Below are positions 17,126 through 26,112 of a DNA stretch of 43,975 nucleotides, one piece after another. The position numbers and the translations under genes are program-made. The first letter of the stretch is position 1; the number at the start of each line of letters is the position of its first letter. This DNA is from Candidatus Nomurabacteria bacterium (lineage in GTDB: Bacteria; Patescibacteriota; Minisyncoccia; Phycocordibacterales; UBA9973). Below the pieces are notes generated by a model. It worked only from the letters and a program-made list of their open reading frames with translations. It had not been told where the DNA came from and made no database searches. The stretch lies in assembly GCA_943357245.1 (NCBI GenBank), contig CALRGH010000003.1:1-43975 (forward strand). Reading direction: 5' to 3'.

Positions 17126-18018
17126 AAGCAAAAATAAGTATTATTGCACTTTTTCTATTCCTCTCACTCATCGCACTGCATGCACATGCGGCAAATTTGA
17201 ATTTCTCGCCTGCATCTGGTACCTATACCGAAGGGAGTACGTTTTCTGTTTCAGTTTCCGTCGTCAGTCCAACACAATCTATCAATGCTGTTTCTGGAAC
17301 GATTACTTTTCCCAATGATAAATTGCAAGTTGTTTCGATTTCAAAATCAAATTCGATTGTCAGTTTTTGGTCACCAGGATTTCCTTCATTCTCAAATAGT
17401 GCGGGGAGTGTTTCGTTTGAAGGCGTGATATTTAATCCTGGATATGTAGGTGCAAATGGAAAAATTATCACCATTACCTTCAAAACCAAAGCATCTGCTG
17501 GTAGTGCAAGCGTGGTATTCGGACGTGGTTCAGTTTTAGCAAACGATGGTCAAGGAACGGAAGTCATCTCGTCACTTGGAAGTGCTGTGTTCTCGTTGAC
17601 AGCTCGTCCTGTTGCAGAACCGAAGGTGATAGAAGAGTCAACGACACCAGAAGAAATTCAATTGCCAATTGAAGAAGTTATTACTGTGTCGCCTGTACTA
17701 CCTGTAGTATCCTCTCCTGTTATCGTACAAGCACCTCTGCCGTGGTATAGCAGTCCTATTGCCATGGCTGTATTTGGTGCTAGTATGTTGCTTTTGCTTC
17801 TCTTGGTAATACATTTCGGTCGCAAATATCATGTATTACGTCGCACTATCGGCGAAGCATTTCTTGAAGAAGAACAGCAAAAAAACAAAGTGTTAAAATT
17901 CTTAAAATCCGATGTCATCAAGCGCATGGCGATAATCAAGAAGTTGAAATATGACAAAAAACTTACGCCGGAAGAACAAGATATTATTCTAGATATTGAG
18001 AAGAAATACGAGATATAA
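17122..18018 (+). CDS. Second cohesin-domain membrane-anchored protein
   Basis: Signal peptide; NLNFSPASGTYTEGSTFSVSVSV...INAVSGTITFPNDKLQVVSI...VSFEGVIFNPGYVGANGKIITITFKTKASAGSASVVFGRGSVLANDGQGTEV; TM then ~75-aa charged cytoplasmic tail; ATGA overlap with the previous gene. Confidence 0.75.
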   Translation: MKAKISIIALFLFLSLIALHAHAANLNFSPASGTYTEGSTFSVSVSVVSPTQSINAVSGTITFPNDKLQVVSISKSNSIVSFWSPGFPSFSNSAGSVSFEGVIFNPGYVGANGKIITITFKTKASAGSASVVFGRGSVLANDGQGTEVISSLGSAVFSLTARPVAEPKVIEESTTPEEIQLPIEEVITVSPVLPVVSSPVIVQAPLPWYSSPIAMAVFGASMLLLLLLVIHFGRKYHVLRRTIGEAFLEEEQQKNKVLKFLKSDVIKRMAIIKKLKYDKKLTPEEQDIILDIEKKYEI

Positions 18019-18072
18019 TACATCTCACCGTTTTTTACAAAAATGTGATGGGGGAGTATACTTTAATTAGAA

Positions 18073-18936
18073 CTATTTTTTATTTTCTCGAAGTTCGTTA
18101 GTGTTCTCGTTCTTTTTCCTCGTAAGATATTTTGATTGTGCCTCAGGAATAAAACGCACCATAATACCTTGTGCCTCTAAATCTTCTTTTTTGAAAAAAC
18201 CATGTTCAATAGAAAAATGTTTTTCTGAAAGAATAATTCCTTCGGCAAATTTTTCTGTTTTAAGTTGGTTGAATAATTGTACTCCCATTTCTGCTACCAG
18301 TTTTTCATCAATTGCCCACGTGTCACCAAAGTCAGGATGGTCGGCTATTTTTTGTGCAGAATCACCAAATGGTCCTGGATAGAGGAGTGCAATGTGTACA
18401 TGCTCTGCTGTCTCATGCAGTGTTCGTAAATATGCATCAACTTCTGCTTTTGTTTTGCCGTATTCGTTACTTGAAGGAAATGCCTCACCACGCTTTTCTG
18501 CGAGAGAAGCCGTAGAGCTTACAAAGACAATTCGAAGGGGGTGGTCTTGTTTTTGTTCGAGTGTTTGTTCAACGAGTGAAGTGTTTCCTCGGACATTAAG
18601 ATCGTGGAGTGCTTTTTTTGAAGTATCATCGGTTAAGTTTTCATCAAATAAAAAATTACCAGCATTTAAGATAAGCCCATCAATAGGTGCGTTAAAAAAA
18701 TCTGTTGCTTCGCCGAGCAATCGTTTAATGTCTTCCTCTTTACTTGCATCGCCTGCGCTGATATGAAGGCGTCCTTGCCACTGCGGCTGTTCAGTAATCA
18801 TTTGCTGCTCCATATCACCAGGTGTGCGAGAAAAACCAAAGACTTGTGCTGTTGGATTTTTTGTGAGAAATGTTTCAAGGAAAGCCTTACCAAGTCCACG
18901 TGAAGCTCCTGAAATAAAAATATGTTCTGTGTGCAT
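18073..18936 (-). CDS. SDR-family oxidoreductase
   Basis: HIFISGASRGLGKAFLETF, LILNAGNF, VFVSSTAS...SSNEYGKTKAEVDAYL. Confidence 0.85.
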   Translation of the reverse strand: MHTEHIFISGASRGLGKAFLETFLTKNPTAQVFGFSRTPGDMEQQMITEQPQWQGRLHISAGDASKEEDIKRLLGEATDFFNAPIDGLILNAGNFLFDENLTDDTSKKALHDLNVRGNTSLVEQTLEQKQDHPLRIVFVSSTASLAEKRGEAFPSSNEYGKTKAEVDAYLRTLHETAEHVHIALLYPGPFGDSAQKIADHPDFGDTWAIDEKLVAEMGVQLFNQLKTEKFAEGIILSEKHFSIEHGFFKKEDLEAQGIMVRFIPEAQSKYLTRKKNENTNELRENKK

Positions 18937-18997
18937 GAGTACAGTCTACCGTTTTTGTCACACAACAGAAAGAGCTACAAAATGATATACTTTATAT

Positions 18998-19591
18998 ATG
19001 TCATTTCTTGATCCAACAACTATTCTCACTGCAACTGGTTACGTCGGTCTCTTTTTAGCAGTATTTGCAGAGACAGGACTTTTAATTGGGGTGATGCTCC
19101 CAGGAGATAGTTTATTATTCGTTGCTGGATTTTTGGCGTTCACAAGTAATTTACATATTGTGTGGGTGATCGTCATCGCTTTTACCGCTTCCGTGATTGG
19201 CGATAGTACGGGGTACATGATTGGTAGAAAATATGGTCCTGCGGTTTTTGCTCGAGAAGAATCTTTCTTTTTTAAAAAATCATATGTAGAGCGCGCACGA
19301 CTTTTTTATGAAAAACACGGCGCAAAAACCATTGTCCTTGCGCGATTTATGCCAATCATTCGCACATTCGCGCCATTATTTGCCGGTATCGGAGGAATGA
19401 AGTACTCGCTTTTCTTTTTTTACAATGTTGTTGGTGGTGCATTGTGGACACTCTCGATGTGTCTCTTTGGTTATTTTTTAGGAAAAACAGTACCAAATGC
19501 AGACGCGTATGTATTACCCATCGTGATTGGACTCATTATTGTCTCGATGCTTCCAGGAGTTATCAAGCTTATCATGAGTAGAAATAAATAA
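18998..19591 (+). CDS. DedA family membrane protein
   Basis: FAETGLLIGVMLPGDSLLFVAGFLA, IGDSTGYMIGRKYG, FYEKHGAKTIVLARFMPIIRTFAPLFAGIGGM. Confidence 0.9.
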   Translation: MSFLDPTTILTATGYVGLFLAVFAETGLLIGVMLPGDSLLFVAGFLAFTSNLHIVWVIVIAFTASVIGDSTGYMIGRKYGPAVFAREESFFFKKSYVERARLFYEKHGAKTIVLARFMPIIRTFAPLFAGIGGMKYSLFFFYNVVGGALWTLSMCLFGYFLGKTVPNADAYVLPIVIGLIIVSMLPGVIKLIMSRNK

Positions 19592-19649
19592 ACATCGATT
19601 TTTATTACTTGCTAGTACAATAAAGATGGTATACTTATCTTAATACATT

Positions 19650-20516
19650 ATGAAAAAAATTTTTGTAACAATTATTTTAGTCAGCACTTTTTTATCTACC
19701 CATATTGCTTTTGGAGCGGGTTCTATTTCGTTTATCGAACAACCGCTTTGGTTTTCAAGTGACACTTTTACGGAAGGGCAGACCGTTTCTATTTATACAG
19801 CACTTTTTAATCAAGAACCGAGTCATCTTACGGGGACTATTTCTTTTTATGATAGGTCTGTATTGTTGGGTGAAAAACAATTCACCATCAAACCTCGTAC
19901 CGTAGAAACTCTTTCGTTTGATTGGAAAGTAATTCCAGGGGAACATGTTATTTCTATCACTGTTGCAAAACTCTCTCGAATTAATGCGCAGGGAGTAAAA
20001 GAGTCAATTAGCAGTACCCCTATCACTATTGAAAGTAAGAAAATAACAGTTGGAAACACACCGACACAAACAGAGGTACAAGAAACACTTCCAACCACAG
20101 CAACAGAAGTACTTAATCAGGTAGACAATGCTCAAGAGAAAGCTGCCTCATTCATCCCCGCGCCTATTAGAAAAGTTGCTGAGGCTGTTTTTTCTGGTAT
20201 AGAAAAATTTAGAAGTGATACTGCGCTTGCGGTGAGTACAAATCGCAATACATTAAAATCTCAAATAATTGATCAAGAAATAAAAGAAGCTGCAGATAGT
20301 ACAGGAGATAATGCTATTGCTAAATATGAAGGCAATGTCGGTCAACACACCGTAGATGCAAAATCTGCGTTTTCAAAACCATTTGAACAGGTACGATTAT
20401 TTTTTCTCAATCTTGGGACAATGTTTTTCTCAAATAAATTTTTGTTTTATGGCATAAGCGCACTCTTTATCTATATGGGTATTCGAGCAATTGTCTTGTT
20501 TATTCGTTCAAGATAA
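19650..20516 (+). CDS. Exported protein with CARDB/Ig-like domain and C-terminal TM
   Basis: Signal peptide; FSSDTFTEGQTVSIYTALFNQEPSHLTGTISFYDRSVLLGEKQFTI; C-terminal hydrophobic helix. Confidence 0.65.
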   Translation: MKKIFVTIILVSTFLSTHIAFGAGSISFIEQPLWFSSDTFTEGQTVSIYTALFNQEPSHLTGTISFYDRSVLLGEKQFTIKPRTVETLSFDWKVIPGEHVISITVAKLSRINAQGVKESISSTPITIESKKITVGNTPTQTEVQETLPTTATEVLNQVDNAQEKAASFIPAPIRKVAEAVFSGIEKFRSDTALAVSTNRNTLKSQIIDQEIKEAADSTGDNAIAKYEGNVGQHTVDAKSAFSKPFEQVRLFFLNLGTMFFSNKFLFYGISALFIYMGIRAIVLFIRSR

Positions 20517-20517
20517 A

Positions 20518-20821
20518 CCTCCACACCAAACAACCTTAAGAATTATGTTCTCGCTGTATATTTTAAAAAGTTTAAAAGACGATAATTTGTACATTGGATC
20601 AACGAACGATTTGAAACGTAGATTGGGAGAACATAATTCAGGAAAAGTGGAATCAACTAGATTTAGGAGACCACTTAAACTCGTATACGCAGAAGCCTAT
20701 TCCGTTGAGGATGAGGCGAGGAAACGTGAACATAATCTTAAGTTGCGTGCAAAAGTGTGGAAACAACTTTCTCTTAGAATAAAGAAATCTCTCGCCTCAT
20801 AAGGTTGTTATGGTGTGGAGG
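20518..20821. repeat. Inverted repeat pair flanking a GIY-YIG gene
   Basis: 20518-20538 cctccacacca-a-acaacctta versus 20800-20821 taaggttgt-ta-tggtgtggagg; 20 paired bases with a 1/2-nt bulge. Confidence 0.85.
20545..20802 (+). CDS. GIY-YIG nuclease domain protein
   Basis: MFSLYILKSLKDDNLYIGSTNDLKRRLGEHNSGK; start moved from the track start 20491. Confidence 0.9.
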   Translation: MFSLYILKSLKDDNLYIGSTNDLKRRLGEHNSGKVESTRFRRPLKLVYAEAYSVEDEARKREHNLKLRAKVWKQLSLRIKKSLAS

Positions 20822-20862
20822 TAAACTTTTTCAATTCTTTATAAAAACTGTATAATGCGTTA

Positions 20863-21126
20863 ATGGTATTACGAATCATCGCCACCATTTGTGTAATCGG
20901 CGCATTACTTCTTGCGCCTTATTGGTTATTTATTGCGCTACTTATACTCGCTTGCCTGCTTCTACCCCTGTATATCGAAGGAGCTATTATCGCACTTGTA
21001 CACGATGCTTTTTTTAGTGCAACAGACGGACAACTGTTTGGTTTCAGATCTCTTACCTTTTTAATTGCCGTCGTGAGTATTACGGTTGTGTATATAGTAC
21101 GTAGAACAGTGCGAAAACGAACATAA
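20863..21126 (+). CDS. Small membrane protein in the MreD position before PBP2
   Basis: 87 aa with 3 hydrophobic segments; TATAAT 6 nt before ATG; stop overlaps the start of PBP2. Confidence 0.6.
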   Translation: MVLRIIATICVIGALLLAPYWLFIALLILACLLLPLYIEGAIIALVHDAFFSATDGQLFGFRSLTFLIAVVSITVVYIVRRTVRKRT

Positions 21127-22853
21127 TGATACGATTCAGAAAAAAAAGGAGAATAAGAACAGATTTCGTTGAGCCTGACGAAATTTTTATTGATGCAAAA
21201 AATTTACCTGAATTTGACACACATCAATTTGAGGGTCGCATAGGACAATCGATTAGCAAAAAGACAATCATCACGCTCGGTATTATTTTTTTGATATTAG
21301 GAAGTGTTGGTGTTGGCAAATTAACGCTTTTGCAATTGGTACACGGACAAACCTATTTTGAAAAAAGTGAAAAGAATAGTCTTGATCAGAAACCAATTTT
21401 TGCAAATCGAGGCGTCTTTTATGATCGCAATGGATTGCAATTAGTAAAAAATGTATTTCCAGAAACACGGGCACTTTCGGTAGATGAGGGCATTCGTGCA
21501 TCAACAATGGAAGATGTGCCTAAACGTGATTACTATGATGCACCAGGATTTGCGCACGTGCTTGGCTATGTGAGTTATCCAAAACAGGACAACAATGGTG
21601 CGTATTGGCAAACAGAAGTAATTGGTAAAAGCGGTGCAGAGAAAGAATTTAATGACATGCTTGCAGGGAAAAACGGGAAGACACTTTTTGAACGTGATGC
21701 ACACGGTAACAGTATTTCAGAAAATCAGATTGATGCACCAGAAGATGGTAAAAATATTACCCTTTCTATCGATGCGCAACTGCAGGCAAAACTTTTTAGT
21801 GAGATGCAGTTATTTGCGGAAGCACATGATTTCTCTGGAGGTACAGGTATTATTATGAATGTAGAAAATGGGGAATTACTCGCACTGACAAATTATCCAG
21901 AATTTGATTCCGAAATCGTGTCTCTTGGGCATGATGCAACAAAAATAAAAGAATATCTGACTGATACTAGAACTCCATTTTTAAATCGTGCAATTGCAGG
22001 GCTCTACACACCAGGATCTATTGTGAAGCCATTTGTTGCTATGGGAGTGCTCGAAGAAAATATTATTGATCCGTACAGACAAATTCTCTCAACAGGACAG
22101 ATAGAAATTCCTAATCCGTACGATCCCGAATTGAAAACCATTTTCAAAGATAACAAAGCGCACGGACTTGTTGATTTGCGTCATGCTATTGCGGTGTCTT
22201 CAAACGTATATTTTTATGAAGTCGGAGGTGGCTATAAAGGGCAACAAGGACTCGGTATTGATCGGATTAATAAATATCTGACCCTTTTTGGGTTAGGTGA
22301 AAAAACAGGTACAGACATTGAAGGTGAAGCAGATGGTGTCATTCCAAATCCCGAGTGGAAAGCAAAACGATTTAATGGTGACATATGGCGTATTGGTGAT
22401 ACGTATAACACCGCAATTGGTCAGTATGGAGTGACGGTGACACCGCTTTCTATGGTGCGTGCAGTCGGAGCAATTGCAAATAACGGCACATTACTTACGC
22501 CAGTGATTCAAAAGGAGACAAAAGGAAAAGTTGAAACATTACCGTTTGAGTCTGAGAATTTCAACATAATCCACGAAGCAATGCGTTTGTGTGTGACTGA
22601 CGGCACGGGACAAACATTGAATACTCGTGATGTCGAGGTCGCAGTAAAAACAGGAACCGCGCAAGTTGGTATTTCAAAAAATTTACTTAACTCTTGGAGT
22701 ATGGGATTTTTCCCGTATGAAAATCCGAAGTACGCATTTATTATCATGATGGAACGTGGACCAAAAGAAAATCAGACGGGTTCATCTATTGTGATGCGTC
22801 ATGTGCTTGATTGGATGGCAGTGGAGGCGCCGGAATATTTAAAGAGCGAGTAA
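21126..22853 (+). CDS. mrdA: Penicillin-binding protein 2
   Basis: RGVFYDRNGLQLVKN, PGFAHVLGYVSYP, YTPGSIVKPFVAMGVLEE, SSNVYFYEVGGGY, VKTGTAQVG. Confidence 0.9.
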   Translation: MIRFRKKRRIRTDFVEPDEIFIDAKNLPEFDTHQFEGRIGQSISKKTIITLGIIFLILGSVGVGKLTLLQLVHGQTYFEKSEKNSLDQKPIFANRGVFYDRNGLQLVKNVFPETRALSVDEGIRASTMEDVPKRDYYDAPGFAHVLGYVSYPKQDNNGAYWQTEVIGKSGAEKEFNDMLAGKNGKTLFERDAHGNSISENQIDAPEDGKNITLSIDAQLQAKLFSEMQLFAEAHDFSGGTGIIMNVENGELLALTNYPEFDSEIVSLGHDATKIKEYLTDTRTPFLNRAIAGLYTPGSIVKPFVAMGVLEENIIDPYRQILSTGQIEIPNPYDPELKTIFKDNKAHGLVDLRHAIAVSSNVYFYEVGGGYKGQQGLGIDRINKYLTLFGLGEKTGTDIEGEADGVIPNPEWKAKRFNGDIWRIGDTYNTAIGQYGVTVTPLSMVRAVGAIANNGTLLTPVIQKETKGKVETLPFESENFNIIHEAMRLCVTDGTGQTLNTRDVEVAVKTGTAQVGISKNLLNSWSMGFFPYENPKYAFIIMMERGPKENQTGSSIVMRHVLDWMAVEAPEYLKSE

Positions 22854-22888
22854 GTAGATAGTAGTAAATAGTAAATAGGTTCGAACAG
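22851..22888. repeat. Stop-codon-rich repeat, copy 1, starting at the mrdA stop codon
   Basis: taagtagatagtagtaaatagtaaatag-gttcgaacag; first 3 nt are the TAA of the ORF ending at 22853. Confidence 0.9.
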
Positions 22889-22978
22889 AAAACTGTCTCA
22901 GTGTGTCATCCCGGCGGAGGCCGGGAACCAGGCTGTTTTTGTTTGATTTTTATTATCTTTTTTGCTAAAGTACGATTA

Positions 22979-23446
22979 ATGCAAACGACATCAGAATTTA
23001 TATCAAGTGAGCGCCGTATTGAACTTGAAAAAGAGCTCAAAGAACTCCAAACAGTACAACGAAAATCAGTTATCGAAAAACTCGAATTCGCTAAGTCACT
23101 TGGCGACCTTTCAGAAAATGCGGAATATCACAGCGCGCGCGAAGAGCAGGCGCGTCTTGAAGAGCGCATCGCAAAAATAGAATATGTTTTAAAAACATCA
23201 AAAGTGATGGAACGACATTCAAGTTCCACTGTCGAAATCGGTTCGACAATAGTGATTAAAAAAGAAGGTTCGAGTGATCCCCTGAAAGTGTCTGTCGTTG
23301 GGACAGAAGAAACAGACATGCTAAAGGGTTACATCTCGCACCGATCTCCACTCGGTGCGGCTCTTTTAGGAAAGAACAAAGGCGATACAGTGAAAGTAAA
23401 TACACCAAAAGGAGCGATAGGGTATACGATAATTAGCATAGAGTAG
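22979..23446 (+). CDS. greA: Transcription elongation factor GreA
   Basis: ELEKELKELQ...AKSLGDLSENAEYHSAREEQARLEERI...SHRSPLGAALLGKNKGDTVKVNTPKGAIGYTIISI; start set to ATG 22979. Confidence 0.9.
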   Translation: MQTTSEFISSERRIELEKELKELQTVQRKSVIEKLEFAKSLGDLSENAEYHSAREEQARLEERIAKIEYVLKTSKVMERHSSSTVEIGSTIVIKKEGSSDPLKVSVVGTEETDMLKGYISHRSPLGAALLGKNKGDTVKVNTPKGAIGYTIISIE

Positions 23447-23458
23447 GGTTTAGAAAAC

Positions 23459-23495
23459 ACAAAAGTGAGGCAAACTTTGTTTGCCTCACTTTTGT
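23459..23495. repeat. Perfect hairpin 3' of greA (17-bp arms, loop TTT)
   Basis: acaaaagtgaggcaaac-ttt-gtttgcctcacttttgt, followed by cattccgga. Confidence 0.9.
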
Positions 23496-23550
23496 CATTC
23501 CGGACAAGCTTGTCGCCGTTCACTCTTCACTGTATACTTATCACTATTAT

Positions 23551-25032
23551 ATGGCCTCATTAGAAGAAATGCGCGCAGAGCGCTTGAAGAAATTAGCATT
23601 ATTAAAAACCGCTGGCATGGATGCATATCCTGCATCTATTTCGCGCGATATGAGCATTGCGGATGCAATTGCGCAGTTTGATACACTAGTTGATACTGAC
23701 AAGCAAATCTCGCTCGCAGGACGCGTGATGTCTATTCGCGGGCAAGGTGCGATTTTATTTGCAAACCTTTTTGATGGCACCGGCACTTTCCAGCTCTTTT
23801 TGAAAAAAGATGGCATGCCAGAAGATATCTTCGCCCTTTTTGTAAATACGGTAGACATGGGCGATTTTATTTCTGCCACAGGAACCTTCATCACGAGTAA
23901 AACTGGAGAGAAAACACTTCTTGTTTCCGGTTGGTCCATGGCATCAAAATCACTCCTTCCATTACCAGAAAAGTGGGCAGGACTTTCAGATGAAGATGAA
24001 CGGCTTCGCAAACGATACTTGGATGCTATTGGCAATCCAGAACTCTTTGCACGATTCCACAGTAGAGCAAACATCATCAAATATATCCGTGCATTTTTTG
24101 ATGCAAAAGGGTTTATGGAAATTGAAACACCTATTCTCCAAAATCAAGCTGGTGGTGCGATGGCAAAGACATTCAATACCCATCACAATGATTACGATAT
24201 GGACATGGTACTCCGCATCGCAATGGAGCTTGAGCACAAGATGATGATGGTTGCGGGCTATAATCGCATTTATGAAATCGGCAAAAATTTCCGCAATGAA
24301 GGCTCTGATCCAACACACATCCAAGAATTTACGATGATGGAATGGTATGCCGCGTATGAGACACTTGAGACGAATATAAAGTGGACCGAAGAATTACTCA
24401 AAGGACTCGCAAAAGACGTCATAGGGAAAATGTCTTTTATGATTGCAGGGGAAGATGGCGAAAAAGTCGAAGTGAATTTCGATGGCGTGTGGCCACGCGT
24501 TCGATTTGGTGATTTGCTCAAAGAAAATGCAAATCTTGATATGCAATCTGCAAGTGTGGATGATATCAAAGAATCAGCAAAAAAGTGGGGTATGGATGCC
24601 AAAGAAATCGCAACGACAGGTCGTGCGAATTTGCTCGACTTTATTTATAAAAAATCTTCTCGCAACAAAATAGTCCAACCGACATTTGTCATGGATTATC
24701 CCGGAGAATTAAAACCGCTCGCACAGCAAAATTCGGATGGTACTGCCTGCGTCGCACAGCTCATAATCTGCGGCGCAGAAATCACAAACCAATACGCAGA
24801 GCTTGTAAATCCAATTGTCGAACGCGAACTCTTCGAATCCCAAGCAAAAGCAAAAGCAGATGGAGACGCAGAAGCTATGGGTATGGATGAACGATTCCTT
24901 ACAGCAATGGAGCACGGTATGCCGCCAATGACTGGTTTTGGTCTTGGTATTGATCGTCTCGTTGCACTTCTTACCGAACAAGACAATCTCCGCGAAGTGA
25001 TTTTCTTCCCGATAATGAGACCAAAACAGTAA
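23551..25032 (+). CDS. lysS: Lysyl-tRNA synthetase, class II
   Basis: MSIRGQGAILFANLFDGTGTFQLFLKKD, RKRYLDAI, FMEIETPILQNQAGGAMAKTF, RIYEIGKNFRNEGSDPTHIQEFTMMEWYAAY, GFGLGIDRLVALLT. Confidence 0.95.
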   Translation: MASLEEMRAERLKKLALLKTAGMDAYPASISRDMSIADAIAQFDTLVDTDKQISLAGRVMSIRGQGAILFANLFDGTGTFQLFLKKDGMPEDIFALFVNTVDMGDFISATGTFITSKTGEKTLLVSGWSMASKSLLPLPEKWAGLSDEDERLRKRYLDAIGNPELFARFHSRANIIKYIRAFFDAKGFMEIETPILQNQAGGAMAKTFNTHHNDYDMDMVLRIAMELEHKMMMVAGYNRIYEIGKNFRNEGSDPTHIQEFTMMEWYAAYETLETNIKWTEELLKGLAKDVIGKMSFMIAGEDGEKVEVNFDGVWPRVRFGDLLKENANLDMQSASVDDIKESAKKWGMDAKEIATTGRANLLDFIYKKSSRNKIVQPTFVMDYPGELKPLAQQNSDGTACVAQLIICGAEITNQYAELVNPIVERELFESQAKAKADGDAEAMGMDERFLTAMEHGMPPMTGFGLGIDRLVALLTEQDNLREVIFFPIMRPKQ

Positions 25033-25066
25033 GTAGATAGTAGTAAATAGTAAATAGATTCGAACA
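25030..25066. repeat. Stop-codon-rich repeat, copy 2, starting at the lysS stop codon
   Basis: taagtagatagtagtaaatagtaaatag-attcgaaca. Confidence 0.9.
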
Positions 25067-25069
25067 AAG

Positions 25070-25108
25070 CACAGAGCGGGAGAAAGCGAAGCTTTCTCCC
25101 GCTCTGTG
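25070..25108. repeat. Perfect hairpin 3' of lysS (18-bp arms, loop GAA)
   Basis: cacagagcgggagaaagc-gaa-gctttctcccgctctgtg. Confidence 0.95.
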
Positions 25109-25206
25109 TCATTCCGGACGCAGCGATAGCGGAGATCCGGAATCCATCGCGAATGAGCGAAGCAATGGATCCCCGGTTCTATCTGCGACAGATAGCCCGA
25201 GGATGA
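25107..25206. repeat. Compound palindromic element (GTCATTCCGGA...CCGAGGATGAC class)
   Basis: attccgga...tccggaat, ccatcgc...caatgg, ctatctg-cga-cagatag sub-hairpins between gtcattcc and ggatgac. Confidence 0.7.
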
Positions 25207-25221
25207 CAGAAAACAAATTAA

Positions 25222-25251
25222 AAAAGCCGAATCAGAGACGATTCGGCTTTT
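25222..25251. terminator. Bidirectional terminator
   Basis: aaaagccgaatc-agagac-gattcggctttt. Confidence 0.75.
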
Positions 25252-25259
25252 AGTTTTAA

Positions 25260-25631
25260 TTAGTCTGCAATTTCAAATTCTTGGTTTGTAGCAAAATAGA
25301 AAGTAGGATGAAGTCCTTCTTCGAACTTCTTATTTGGATGAAATTCATAACGAGGAAGCCTTTCTCCTGTATTAAAAATAACATCCACAGTATCAAATCC
25401 AAAATTAGATACTGACCCATGTTGAAGTTTCATTTTTACAGTCTCGCCATTTCTAGGCATTTCTAAGAAATGAAGAGTTGGTCCATTTTCATTACCAATC
25501 CCAACAGGACACATAGTTGTTTTCGCACAGAGTGCAATAGTATCAATTTTTATTTTTATTTGTGGCATAACAAATGTTTTCTTCACTATACTCATTCTTT
25601 TGTACCTGTCAAATATTTTAGAACCTAACAA
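25260..25631 (-). CDS. Hypothetical protein
   Basis: 123-aa ORF (alternative start at 25595); discrete gene ending next to a terminator. Confidence 0.5.
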   Translation of the reverse strand: MLGSKIFDRYKRMSIVKKTFVMPQIKIKIDTIALCAKTTMCPVGIGNENGPTLHFLEMPRNGETVKMKLQHGSVSNFGFDTVDVIFNTGERLPRYEFHPNKKFEEGLHPTFYFATNQEFEIAD

Positions 25632-25701
25632 CTAGAAACTAGAACCTTGCTCTGCTATACTTGTCTTGTCTCTACTTACTACTAACTATTTACTACTTAC
25701 T

Positions 25702-26112
25702 ATGTTGTTACAAATCATCATCGCTGTTATTGTCTCTATGATCCTTGGTTTTATTTGGTACGGACCGCTTTTTGGAAAAGTGTGGGGTAAAATTGTGGGA
25801 GTTGATATGGAGACTGCGAAAAATGATCCAGAAGTGAAAAAGCGTATGCCGTTAATGGCTGCAACTAATATGGCGCTTTCACTTGTTACTATTTTTATGC
25901 TCGCGGTTATTTTCAAACGACTTGACGTTACTGATGTGACAACAGGTGTTCGTGTCGCATTTTTTCTCTTCGTTGGTTTTATTTTTCCTCTCATAGGTAC
26001 GTTTGCTCTTTGGAGTAGTAAATCGCGCCGTCTCGCATGGGAAATGTTTTTCGTGATGATGGGCTATCAGCTTATTATGTTTGTATTTTACGGGATTATT
26101 CTTTCGTTTTAA
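25702..26112 (+). CDS. DUF1761-like membrane protein
   Basis: IIIAVIVSMILGFIWYGPLFGKVWGKIVGVD, four hydrophobic segments; start set to 25702. Confidence 0.75.
   Translation: MLLQIIIAVIVSMILGFIWYGPLFGKVWGKIVGVDMETAKNDPEVKKRMPLMAATNMALSLVTIFMLAVIFKRLDVTDVTTGVRVAFFLFVGFIFPLIGTFALWSSKSRRLAWEMFFVMMGYQLIMFVFYGIILSF

Noticed and set aside
20491-20544. Upstream start of the second GIY-YIG ORF at 20491
   Set aside because: It overlaps the previous gene and crosses the inverted repeat; ATG 20545 aligns with the GIY-YIG domain start
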